Of a DNA stretch of 64,000 nt, positions 13,309 to 25,700 are shown in pieces. The DNA comes from Auriscalpium vulgare (taxonomy: Eukaryota > Basidiomycota > Agaricomycetes > Russulales > Auriscalpiaceae). The DNA lies in the NCBI GenBank assembly GCA_019915015.1, contig JAHBBC010000001.1:2728001-2792000 (forward strand), read 5' to 3'. A program made the position numbers and the translations under genes. The notes under the pieces were generated by a model, which was given only the letters and a program-made list of their open reading frames with translations, was not told the DNA's origin and did no database searches. Every line of letters begins with the position of its first letter. Positions within the stretch are counted from its first letter, which is position 1.

Positions 13309-13492
13309 GCTGGGGAGGTGGGAGATACTAGCGATGACATTCCTTCAGGGAATATTATATGTATCGGAAGACGGAACGCGTTCCCCTTGTCGTTCCGCGG
13401 TGGTGTCACTGATATCGGTTATAGCCGACGGAAGTAATCTGAGGCGGGCATCGGCTATGCCTTCACAAGGACAAAAAGACGATGCTTGGAAG

Positions 13493-13761
13493 CACTGCCT
13501 GCACAGTCGAGTGGCACACCAAGAAGTACTGTGGAAATAACTGTAAAAAGACTGTACGTATTTGACGAGAAAAACCTTGGAAATACTGTAAAGTATTCAT
13601 AAAGAAATACTTAACCCCGCGGCTGTGGGCCTTTGTCTGCCTTAGTGTTTCTTATGCAATACTTTAAATACCTCTCACAGTATCTCTGGTAATATACGTA
13701 GAATCCTTTTACCATAATTTCCACGGTATTTCTGATGAAATACCCGGCTGTGCAGGCAGTG
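13493..13761. mobile_element. Non-autonomous CACTA-type MITE (269 bp)
   Basis: The element starts CACTGCCTGCACAG (13493-13506) and ends with the exact inverted complement CTGTGCAGGCAGTG (13748-13761). It is flanked on both sides by AAG (13490-13492 and 13762-13764), a 3-bp target duplication. CACTR ends with a 3-bp duplication are the hallmark of the CACTA/CMC superfamily. The interior is A/T-rich, has no coding frame, and contains repeated AAATACTGTAAAGTATT-like subterminal motifs. It would be mobilised in trans by a CACTA transposase; one such gene lies at 46100-49723, but I did not find the same ends there. Confidence 0.85.
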
Positions 13762-14167
13762 AAGGATGCGGACCCGAACGCGACTCGGCAGACGCAGGGT
13801 CATCGAAGAGAGAAGTCAGAGCCATGACAAGGATTGACAGTTTGTTCATTTGCTCGCAGTCTAATGCCCAGAAGAAAGAGGACGTAAGCCGAGGGAGTAG
13901 TAGAGGCCCAGCTTGATGGACTTGGCGAGCAGCTTCCCCACCGTGAAAATCAAGTAAAGGACGGCATGGCACTGGACACGTGAATTCCAAGACTATTGAT
14001 CACTGGCAGATATAGACAGGATAAGCAGCCGTAAAGCAGGATCACCGAAGGCCGCGTAGCGACATGCATGTGTAGCAGCAGGACTGAGACAGAATAGACG
14101 ACACAGTCCGAGTCACTTCTGGGATCGTCACGCGAACTTGGAGCGCGTCGGCCGTCACGGTGTTACT

Positions 14168-14190
14168 GTGACTGTCGCGTTATGTCACGC
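14168..14190. promoter_or_regulatory. Conserved dyad, copy B (GTGAC-N11-GTCAC)
   Basis: Identical over 23 bases to 11528-11550, with the same inverted half-sites. In this copy it lies 860 bases from the MDR copy 2 start, against 467 bases in copy 1. The 269-bp MITE plus target duplication accounts for much of the difference. It could equally act on the divergent myosin gene. Confidence 0.4.
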
Positions 14191-14463
14191 CCTCGGTTGA
14201 ACTGCTAGGGCGTCTACTAGTGCAACCGTCTTGCAGAGTCCAGACGAACTTGAACCAGGTCTCTCTGGGGCTTCACTGCTTTCCTTCCACCATACCCGTC
14301 GCCCGCCTATCTCATTCCAGTCGCTCCTTATACCCGCCAGCGACCGCCGCGAACGCCATACCGACGAATTACCATACCGAGGCGTCTCCGACTATTGACC
14401 CCGCAGCCTGACTCTCAACGCTCCTTGACGGTTTGACGACATTTACGACTCCATATCAAGGAT

Positions 14464-17400
14464 ATGCCTGTTCCACGAATATCGCACAGCGGTGAAGCCG
14501 CTCGTGCCGCCGCTCTCCAGGCCGAGTTCAACGAGAAGAAGTGGGTTTGGGTGCCCGACGACAAAGACGGATATCTTGCTGGTTGGGTTGTCAAGGAAGA
14601 GGATGACTTTGGGGAGGTGGTAATGGCTGCAGGGGGCGAGGTATGGTGCTCGAAGTCGTCGCTGAACCATACCTGACCGATGCTTCAGATCCGACACTTG
14701 CCCTTGTACGCATTATCCAAGATGAACCCTCCGAAGTTCGACAGAGTAGAGGATATCGCCGATCTTACTTTCCTCAATGAAGCAAGCGTCGTCCATAACC
14801 TCAGATTAAGGTATGGTTCAGGCGCTATATATGTGAGCTGCCCGCCCTCTGCGCGGTATACATATCGTCTCATTGTTCATAGACGTATTCCGGCTTATTC
14901 TTAGTCGCCATCAACCCGTATCAGACTCTCCCCCTGTATTCGGACGCGATCGTCCACCAATACCGGTCCAAGAGACGCGACGAGAATCCGCCGCACATAT
15001 TCGCGATCGCCGAGCGCGCCTGGGTCAATATGGGTGAAGAACGAGAGAACCAAAGCATCTTGATCACTGGAGAATCCGGCGCCGGTAAGACAGAGAGCAC
15101 CAAGAAGGTCATACAATATCTCGCCGCAATTGCGACCGATACCCATGCTCCAACGCCTTCCCATTCTCATTCCCAGTCCTTGTCCTCGTCCTCATTCAAT
15201 GCCATCATGCCATCGTCTGGACTTCCACGGAGTCCATCCGTGCGCCGCCACAAGCCTCACCAATCTATGTCTGTGTCGCACACGGGCTCACACATGACCT
15301 CCAAGGGCCGCCTTGGTCTCCTTGAACGCCAGATTCTCCAGGCAAATCCCATCTTGGAGGCTTTCGGAAATGCGCAAACTCAGCGCAACAACAATTCGAG
15401 TCGCTTTGGAAAGTTCATCAGGATCAGTTTTGCCCCAGACGGTAGTATCGCTGGTGCCAATATCGACTGGTATCTCTTGGAGAAGAGTCGAGTCGTTGTG
15501 CGAGCAGAGGCTGAACGCAGCTTCCATGTCTTTTACCAACTCCTAGAAGGCGGTGGCGATCTCAAGGGTACGTTCTCGTGTACGGCCCTCTATCCGATAG
15601 TCTGACACTGTACCAGATGCACTTCTGCTCGACGGTGGAGTTGAGAATTACGACTATCTCAACAAGAGCCGTAGAGAAGTCGACGGTATCAACGATCACG
15701 AAGAGTGGATAGCCCTCCAGGTAAGCTCCGAAAGCGCCGGCCAATGTATCGTGACCAACGCATTATAGAACGCCTTCGAAGTGATGGGCTTCTCGGCCGC
15801 TGAGCAACTCGATCTCTTCCGCATTGTCGCTGCGGTCCTTCACATCGGAAACATCACGATTGCTCAGACGCGCGGAGACGACGCAGTCCTGCCGGATCCT
15901 TCTCAGGTGGAGCGCGTTTGCCACATTCTTGGACTCCCTGTTGCTGGATTTACTGGAGCCATCTTGCGCCCGCAAGTGCTTGCGGGGCGCGAATGGGTCA
16001 CGCAAGCACGGACTCGCCAGCAAGCCGTCGAAGAGCTAGGAGCGCTGGCCAAGACGCTCTACGAGAAGTCTTTTGGTTCGCTAGTCGACAGGCTCAACCG
16101 CGCACTTGATCGTCCATCCTCGAAGGCCAACTTCATCGGCGTACTCGACATTGCTGGGTTCGAGATCTTCGAGGTCAACGCCTACGAACAGCTTCTCATT
16201 AATTTCACCAATGAGAAGCTGCAACAGTTCTTCAATCACCATATGTTCGTGCTCGAGCAGGAGGAGTATGCTCGCGAGGGCATCGAGTGGGATTATGTGA
16301 ACTTTGGCCTCGATCTACAGCCCACGATAGACCTGATCGAGGGCAGTGGGACTACCATCGGCGTTCTCAGCCTCCTAGACGAAGAGTGCATCATGCCAAA
16401 GGCCACGGACCTGACCTTCACGAACAAACTTCATAATATGTGGCACGGCGAACTTGGATCCGGAGAGGCGCCACATCCAGGGCGCAACAAGTATGAGCCG
16501 CTGCGCTTCCACCAAGGTTTCGTCGTGCACCACTACGCAGGCAAGGTTGAGTACGAAACAGACGGCTGGCTGGAGAAGAACAAGGATCCTCTCAACGACA
16601 ACCTCACGCGTGTCCTTGCGTCTTCCACAGATCGTTATGTCGCATCCCTGTTCGCCGACTTCATCGATACCCCGTCATTTGCGTCGGCGTCGGCGAGCTC
16701 CAACATGTTTGGGAAGAAGCGTACGTTGAAGAAGGGCGCTTTCCGTACTGTCGCCCAACGTCACAAGGAACAACTCACGAGCCTTATGGCACAGCTGTAT
16801 GCAACGCAACCGCACTTCGTTCGATGCATTGTACCGAACCCGAACAAGAAGCCGGGACGGGTGGACGTTCCTCTTGTGCTGGACCAACTGCGCTGTAACG
16901 GTGTCCTGGAAGGAATCCGGATCGCGCGTCTTGGCTATCCCAACCGCCTCCCATTCGTCGAGTTCCGCCAACGATACGAAGTTCTAACCCCTGGAGTCAT
17001 CCCTCGCGGCTACATGGACGGTCGTAAAGCTTGCCTACGGATGGTCGATGCGCTCGAACTTGACAAGTCTTTATATCGCATTGGCACGTCCAAGATCTTC
17101 TTCAAAGCAGGCGTCCTTGCCGAGCTAGAAGAACGCCGCGACGCATTGTTGTTCGATATCTTTTCGAAACTGCAGGCTGTGGCACGCAAGTTCTCAGCGC
17201 GCCGCCACATGAAGAAGATCCTCAATCGAGCTGTGGCCATCCGGACTATACAGAAGAATGCTCGGATGTATACTGAACTACGAGAGTGGCCCTGGTGGCA
17301 ACTATACACCAAGGTTTGTCTTCCCACTTAGCGAGAGGACGACCAAATGCTGAGACATCGCCAGATACGACCACTGCTTGCTGCCACCCGGAATGACGAC

Positions 17401-20400
17401 GAGCTGCGCAGGAAAGAAGCTGAATTAATGTTGGCTAAGGAGCGCGCTGAACGCGATGCCAAGGAGAAGGAGGCGCTGGAGTCTTTGAAGATGCGCCTCG
17501 AGTCCGAGAAACGACGGGTCGAAGATGCGCTGGAAGCGGAGCGTTCGCTCGCCCTCGACAAGGACATGCTCTTGAAACGCAGTAAAGACCGAGAGCGAGA
17601 CCTGGAAGAAGAAGTCGGCCTTTTGAGACTAGACATCGACACTTTGGAATCTCAACTGAATCGCGCACTGCGCATGCAGCACGAGAGCGAGGAGAGCCAT
17701 AAAGCCCTACGCGCGGCGTTTGATCAGGCCGCCGAGCATCTCGTGAACCTCGAGAGCGAACAGCAGGAGCGGGCCAGCCGGGAAACCGAGCTTTCTACCC
17801 AGTTGGGCAAGGCGGAGCAAGAGATCGAAACGCTGCAGAGGGAGCAAGACGAGCTCGTGAAGGAGAAGTTCGACCTGAATGAACTGACCAAACAGCACCG
17901 TGAGGATCTGGATCGTGCGAAGGAGCGGTTGGATGCTGCAATTCGGGATCGCGAGGAGAAGCTCAGCGTGGAGTCGAGGAATCGGTGAGGCACATTCCCC
18001 AGATAGTCCCCTATTGGACTTACCGTTCGTGCAGTGATTTGGCGAAGTCTCGCGCCGATAATCTGGAACACGATGCTCGTCAAGCCAAGGAGCAACTCGC
18101 TGAGCTTACTCGCACAGCGGCCGACTACTCACAGATGATTGAGCGCAAGGAAGCCGACATCCTTCGCGTAAAGGCGGATTTGGACGCATCGAAGGCGGAG
18201 CGCAGTCACTTGAGCAAGGAAGTCATCGACCTCAAAGTGCAGATTGAGACCCTCAGTGCGGAGCTGTCGTCTCGTCGGGAAAGCGAGAGTCGGAATGCCG
18301 CCCTTCATGTAAAACTTCAAGATGAGCTGGACGAACTTCGCGCTCTTATGGAGGCTAAAACAAGCGAGGAGAGTAGGCGGAGCGAGGTGGAGAGGAAGAA
18401 AGACGAGGAGCTGCTCGATCTGCGCAGTCTGGTTCCCCGACTGCGAGAGGAGCTTGCCGCCGCTCAATTGGCCGCTGTCGACGTACAAAGCAAATTGACG
18501 GCGGAGCTCAAATCAACTGCGTCGGAGCACGCATCCCTTCTGAAGAGCCATACCTCTCTGTCCGACCGTATGCTGAAGAACGATAGCAAGCTGAAGGAGA
18601 CGGAAGCTGCACTGTCAGAAGCGCAGAAGACGAAGCGCGCCGCCGAGTCGGAACTGCAGGCCTCGCGGACACGTCAGATCGACGCCGACAGCCAGCTCGC
18701 CGAAGTTCAGAAGGCGAAAGAGGTGAGCACCATCCCCAGTCTATTTGTAGCTTTTCCTGAATTGCTTGGTTACAGGGACTGGAGCGTCAACTCGCTTCTG
18801 TACAGAAGAAGAATCAAGTCTTCGAGGATACCACTCTTGAGCTCGAACGAGAGCGAAACACGCAAGATCGCCTCCTGGACTCCTTGAGAACGCAACTGGC
18901 AACCGAGACCACCAAGTGCGCTCAGTTCGAACAAATTGCCTACCAGCATCGGACCAAAAGCCACAGGCTTGAGGAAGAGATCGCCAAGTTCAAGCTCGAG
19001 CTCAAACAGACTCTGGATGACCTGGCACAGCGCAAATGGGACATCAGGCAACTAGAATCCCGCCAGGACAAGACCATTGTCGAGCATGTCCATGTCCTCG
19101 AGGAGGCCAAGCGTGTAACCGATCGCCAACTTGCCGATGCACAGAAGGAACTGGAGAGTAACGCGGCCTATATTCGATCGCTAGAGAAGGCCAAGGCCAG
19201 GCTAGCTAGTGAAGTCGAAGATCTTACTCGAGCCACGGAGAAGGAGAATGTCGAAATTCGTACGAAGGAGAAGACGGTCAGGTCTCAGGAAGAACGGACG
19301 GCGCGCGCTCTGCGGGAAGTCGAGAAGGAGCGCAAGGGTCGCGAGGCTGCAGAGGCATACGTTCGCAAGCTCCAGAACGAGGTGAAAGCAGCCCACGACC
19401 AAACAGTGGATGTTACTCAGCAGTTGTCGCGGGCGCGAGCGGCCAAGGACCAGCTTGAAACCGATCTGGCTCGACTTGCGGACGAGACAGAAACGCCCAA
19501 TTCCATGGCGAAGGTCACCCGACAGTACGAGACAAAGGTAGCCGACTTGCAGATGCAACTAGAGGATGCGCTGCTGGCCAAAGACACTGCCGCACGTATC
19601 CAGGAGCAAGTCAACCGCCAGCACGCTGAAATACGTCGCCTCGTCATGAGCGCAGGCTCTAGCGACGATGCCTTCCGGCACAACCTCCTCCGCGAATTGC
19701 AACGAGCCGACGAGGAGATAGTGAATTCAGGATCCGCGCGCTCTCGGTCCTCTCTTGGTGGATCGGACGTACGTACACTTGCCAACCTCACACCGACGAA
19801 GCGAACTGGGCCGAATGGGGTGCTGCGTCCTCGCAGCGACTCGCAAGCTCCATCGCCTCGCAAGACAGATAGTCAGGTGGCCGCTCTCAAGCAGCAGGTT
19901 CAGGGCCTCGAACTCAAGATGATGGCCTCGCAGCGCATCCGGCAGCATCTGGAGTCGTCGTTGCACGAACTGAACAAAGAGCTGGAGACGAACCAAGACT
20001 CCAAGCAGTTCTTCCAGCGATTCAAGCAGCGCATCGGCAGTGATAATCACCGCCTTGCTGTGTTGTTGGAGGAGGAGAAGGAGGCTCGGAAACATGCGGA
20101 GGCCGCGCAGTTTGATGGCGTTCAGGCCATGTGGGCTAAGTTCGAGAACACGATCGCCGCCGAGCGGGAGAGCTACCTGCGCCTGGAAGACTCCCGGAAA
20201 GCACTCGTATGTTTATTCACCTGTCGCCCTGGTCATCTTGCTGAACTTATGACTTATGACATAGGTCGTTCAGCAACGCACAGCGCAAGGCGAGATTGAA
20301 GAGAGCCGACGGCAGGTGCAAGAGCTCAATAACTCCAAGAAGCAATTGCAAAGCGAGGTTGCGACCTTGCGAGAGCGACTTGATTCTGAGCTCGTTGCCA

Positions 20401-22253
20401 AGAGCAACGAGACCAGTGAGTTCCAGTCTACTCATCCACATGAATATGCACTGAGAAATGAACCCAGACGCACGACGCAACGCGCAGGCACGTCTGCAAG
20501 AACTGGAGGTGTCGTCGTCGTCTTCTTCTGCCATGGAATCAGAGCTTCGGGTAGCTGTGGAGGAGATCAAGGCCAAGGCCGAGACCTACCGGCGCAGACT
20601 GGAAGCCGCCGAGCTTGAGCGTGTGCAGTCCGAGTCCACCCGTACGTCCTGGTGATCACACTTTCTTCATAGATGGCTGATCTTGAAACTCCAGTGCGTC
20701 GCTCCCATTCCGATGTCAAGAAGCAGCTGGCTGCTTTGGCGCTCGAGCACGATGCCACGGAGGTCAAGCTCAAGAACGCGGAGGCCCAGGTCCGCGAACT
20801 GACATCGAGACTTGAGGAAGGTGACCTAGAATCGTCCGATCTGGCCGTCCTGCGACAAAGACTGGCTGAGGAGATGGACGATGAGCGGAGAAGGTATCAA
20901 AAGGAGCTGGAGGACCGTGATTTTGAAGCTAATCAGACACAAAAGAAGTACCAAGGTATGCTCTACTTTTCCCCATACCAATCAACCCATTGACAATACA
21001 CCTTCACAGCTGAATTGGCCCAACTGACCGAAGGTTTGTCGAAGTTCTGACATATAGACTATCTGTATCTCGCTTACCTCTCTTGCACGCAGAACTTCAC
21101 AGTCAGCGCGAAAACATCACGAAAGCCCGCGACGAGCTTCGCAAAGCCCGATCGGACCATGACGAGCTTCTTCTTCGCTACGATGCGGAAGTGTACAGCA
21201 ATCGCACATGGAAGGGCGACCAGGAGCGTCTCCATACAAAGATTGCTGAGATGACGAAGGCGTACGATGCCTCCATTTCCAGGCAGACCGAGCAGCAGTC
21301 TCAGATCGTCGCGCTGCACTCGCAGGTGCGCGAGCTCCGGAGCGTGCTGAACGACGCAGAGGCGGATCGCACGCTCTTGCAAAACGCGCGGCGCGCGCTG
21401 CAGAAGGAACTCGAGATCATCAAGATCGACACCGTCGGCACAGACAAGATGACCTCCGAGCAGCAGCTGCAGATGATGCAGATGAAGAAGCAGGACCTCG
21501 AGCGCACGCTGGAAGAGCACGCCGATCGTGCCGCGGTCGCGCTTCAGCAAATGGAGAAAGCCGAGGACTATGCGAAAGAGGCGAAGCTCGAGCTGGGCGA
21601 GGCTCGCCAGGAGATATCCAAGCTGGATAAGGAAAATGTGCGTGCCTTGTGCGCAAATGTCTTGAGCGATGCTGACATTGCTCTCTCCTTAGAGCAACCT
21701 AGAGAGGCAGGTGAAAGAGTTGAATCTGCAACTCGTTGATCTCGAGACCAAGTCTTATTCGCGTGTGCCATCGACACCCTCCTCTTCTGCAACGATCCGC
21801 CGCCTCGAGGCACGTATCGAAGAGCTCACTGCACAGGTGAATACGGCCTCGAGAGACAGGAATCGTGCATCACTGTCACGGGATCGCGACGCTCTGCTCC
21901 AGCTGGCGGAGAACGAGCGGCAGCGGGCCAAACTGGAGGAGGAACTGCGGGCCTATGAGCAGAAGGTGGAGACCATGCGGTCGACTATCATCGCTGTGGT
22001 GAGTTTGCGCGATCTCATACGTTTCTGAGGTGCTAGCTAATTCTTGGGTGTCAGCAAACGGCGGAGAGCGAGATGGGGCAAGCAAAGCGCCGCGCGGAGC
22101 GGGAGGTGGGGGAGCTCAAACAAACCACCCTGGAGTGCGTCCTCTGTCTTTTGCCGAATTCAAGTAAACTGACATGTGGTTTGCAGGCTGCAACGCCAGG
22201 TGGAGAGGCTCCGGTCGAGACTCGCCGCCGCCGGGTATACTTCGCAGGCATGA
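14464..22253 (+). CDS. Class II myosin heavy chain
   Basis: Two-headed actin motor for the cytokinetic ring and septation. The N-terminal SH3-like domain starts at 14464 ([16 protein letters not shown], then [19 protein letters not shown]). Introns at 14641-14688 and from 14832 lead into [18 protein letters not shown]. The motor shows the P-loop [10 protein letters not shown] (near 15071), switch [11 protein letters not shown] (15389-15418), switch [22 protein letters not shown] (16147-16206), the actin-binding and SH1 region ([20 protein letters not shown], 16894-16953) and the converter. One IQ-like segment ([12 protein letters not shown]) and the RPLL junction follow. From 17350 to 22253 the protein is heptad-rich coiled coil, in several exons. 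It ends [15 protein letters not shown] with TGA at 22251-22253. The estimated length is about 2,200-2,300 residues, normal for fungal Myo2-type proteins. Loop 1 carries a Ser/His/Arg-rich insert (about 15140-15300). Confidence 0.92.
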
Positions 22254-22611
22254 TTGTGACACTTGACCTTAGACTGATGGACAGCTCACGACCTTCGTGA
22301 TGTATGTATTACCCATGTGCTTTTACTGTTGTGGTCTGTGCATCGTCGTGTAGACTCTTACTGTAACTCTCTGTATTATCTTATGTACCTAACCCATCTC
22401 ACGCACAATGTTTATTTAGCCTCTAAATCCGAACGTTTTTACTCGGAAGCAGCGCACATGAGTTCATCATCTGTCCGTGAACGCAGCTAATGTATTGTCC
22501 AAATGTGTAACAGGCATCGTACAGGACTAAAATTCAACACAAAGGAACATGAGAATGGAGGGACGATGTAGGTATGCGCCTTCACCAAGAAGGTGAGGAT
22601 TAACCAACTGA
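22254..22611. other. Convergent 3' region
   Basis: About 360 bases between the myosin stop and the stop of the minus-strand gene at 22612. A/T-rich, with no coding frame; expected to hold both polyadenylation regions. Confidence 0.4.
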
Positions 22612-23689
22612 TCACATGCGCGAGAAATCCAAGAACGCCTCCTCGAGGTCGAGCTCCCGGACGACCATAGCCTCGACTATGAACCGAGTGAACTCCGGGT
22701 TGTCATCCTTCTTCGCCTCAACCACCGGCTCTGACAGCTTCTCTTTCTCCGGCTCCCCTAGTTCAAGCGCTCCGAGCGCATCCACTAGCGGGGCCTCCGG
22801 GGCCACCAGCGCGGCGTGCCGCTGGGCCCTACGTAGGTCACGGGTGAAACGACGCTTCTCGGACTTTGTGCGCTGTACGGGGATGGGTGCGGACGGCGGC
22901 ACCTGAGGCTCGGTGTCCATGACGAATATAGCGGGCAGCTCGTCGAGGTCCGCGGGCGTCGGGGCTGTGCGGCTCGGCGGGGAAGGGGACGACGAGAACG
23001 AGAGGGCGGGGATGTCAGAGTCGGAGTAGGCTCGGCCAGACGAGGTCGAGCTGAACGAGGAAGCAGCGGCAGAGGAGGCAGACCCGTACGAGGACGCCAC
23101 CACAGAGGCATGCGCGAGGTCAACGGCAGCTAGGTCCTTCGCTTTGGCCTTAGCCACCGCCCTCTCCTTGTCCTTGTCCTTGTCCTTTCTCTTCTTGGAG
23201 AACTCGCGGGCGTCCTCGGCTCGCGCGCCGCGCCCGACGACCTCGATCTGCTTGACAACAACGACATGAGCGCCGATTTCGTCCCCCATGGCGCTTAGCG
23301 TCTCGAGCGTGCGCGCGAGGTCGTCTGCGCTGAGCCCTACGAGGACGCCCGAGTCCGCAACGCCGAGTTCGTAAAAGGCCTCGCCGCCGCCCTCAAGGAG
23401 ACGCCACTTGAGCTGTGTGACGAGACGCGAGAAGCGAGCGGGCGAGGGCTCGATGAGATGAAGTTTGTACTCTATGTTTCCCTGAGAAGGGCGGGTACTG
23501 TAAGTGGTGTGGGGTAAGTATGCGGGGTAGAGAACGAGTGCGCACCTCCTCGACCTCCGCAACAAGTTTAGGCATGAGCTTGACATCTGGGGAGTAGTAG
23601 ACCTTTCCGTGGGGATCGAGCGAGGATGCTAGCACCGGGTCCCAAGGAGAGGGCACACGGGGAGACTCTGAGTCGGACTCTCCAAACAT
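22612..23689 (-). CDS. GTPBP1/2-type N-terminal domain protein without GTPase domain
   Basis: Two exons. Exon 1 starts MFGESDSESPRVPSPWDP at 23689 and runs to LVAEVEE. After an intron (about 23483-23545) exon 2 reads GNIEYKLHLIEPSPARF, LVTQLKWRLLEGGGEAFYEL and GVADSGVLVGLSADDLARTL, then MGDEIGAHVVVVKQIEV. These blocks match the domain in front of the G domain in GTPBP1/2-like proteins. Here, however, the remaining 200 or so residues are Lys/Asp- and Ser-rich linkers that end FIVEAMVVRELDLEEAFLDF before the stop at 22612. No P-loop or EF-Tu-like G domain follows. From memory, stand-alone proteins of this design occur in other basidiomycetes, so it is probably a genuine family and not a truncation. 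Function unknown; a role in translation quality control would be a guess. Confidence 0.72.
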
Positions 23690-24042
23690 GAATCGGTGCT
23701 GGTGCTGGGGGTTTGTTTGATTATCAGAGGATGTATATGAGTATTCAGCGAGGTATTCGAGGGATCATTGTGTGTTGTATGTCGGTGGAGTGGAGAGAGA
23801 GGCGGGAACTCTGAACGCGCTGTGGCTTCAAGTGCTCGAGTCACCGCAGTTCCCACGCCTGCTTTACGAGCGCCGGCGTGCCGAGCACGGCGTCTGCCGG
23901 GGGCTGAGTGGGCGGCACGAGCACCTTCTCCTCCTGCGCTGCTCAGCACATCCCCCGCCGTCCACTCCTCCCACTGGCCCCTCACGCCCGCGTCTACACC
24001 GAATCGCTGCTGCCTCATCCTGAGCTTTTATATCCCGCAAAG
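23690..24042. other. Divergent promoter region
   Basis: About 350 bases between the GTPBP-like gene (minus) and the ubiquitin E2 gene (plus). Overlapping frames on both strands look like chance. It should hold both promoters. Confidence 0.4.
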
Positions 24043-25135
<1,093 letters not shown>

Positions 25136-25700
25136 GCATGGCCATCATCTCTTAGGGTAAGGTTATCATGTCGCATTGTTTTCCAACACCACCACTGTCA
25201 CATTTGCATGTTGTGTAAAGTTATCTATCTTAGGTGAACATGCCTCCTATATGTCTTTGCAGCAGAACCAAACAACAGCACAGGCTACGCGTCACGGTCA
25301 TGTGATCTTTAGTATCTGATCCTTTTCAGAGTTAGGGCGATATCTGTTCACTGACTTCCTCTTGTCCGGCATCCACGTCGTCGGAGGCGAGACGGGGGCG
25401 AGAGAGGAGAGAGTAGCGCCTCTGGCAAGTTCAATACTTGAATGTCCCCGAGCCTCTTCCAGGTTCCTGCGCTGGAGTCTCAGAAATGGATCCTAACATT
25501 CACTCACCATCACACAACAGGTCATGTCATCAGTCTTTTAATTCAGGACACTCTCTGGCGCTCTCTTATCAATCACTCCGAGTTCTCCAGCCCTGCCCGG
25601 GAAATCCATCCATGCTCACTCAGCGACTGGTCATACTCACGCGCCGAGCAAGCTTCCACGGACGTCATTTCTCTCTCTCCGCCCCTCGACTACATCCACC
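25136..25700. other. Intergenic, promoter of MDR copy 3
   Basis: About 565 bases between the E2 stop and the third MDR gene. No coding motif seen. The 23-base dyad found upstream of MDR copies 1 and 2 is not present here. Confidence 0.4.

Larger units (their letters stand above)
13309..14463. other. Shared upstream region of MDR copy 2 and myosin II
   Basis: Divergent intergenic region of about 1.15 kb between the minus-strand MDR copy 2 and the plus-strand myosin gene. It contains the MITE at 13493-13761 and the conserved dyad at 14168-14190. No coding frame was recognised. Confidence 0.5.

Noticed and set aside
23629..24018. Minus-strand frame of 129 residues between GTPBP-like and E2 genes
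   Set aside because: Overlaps the divergent promoter region and exon 1 of the real gene in another frame; Arg/Ser/Thr-rich without motif.
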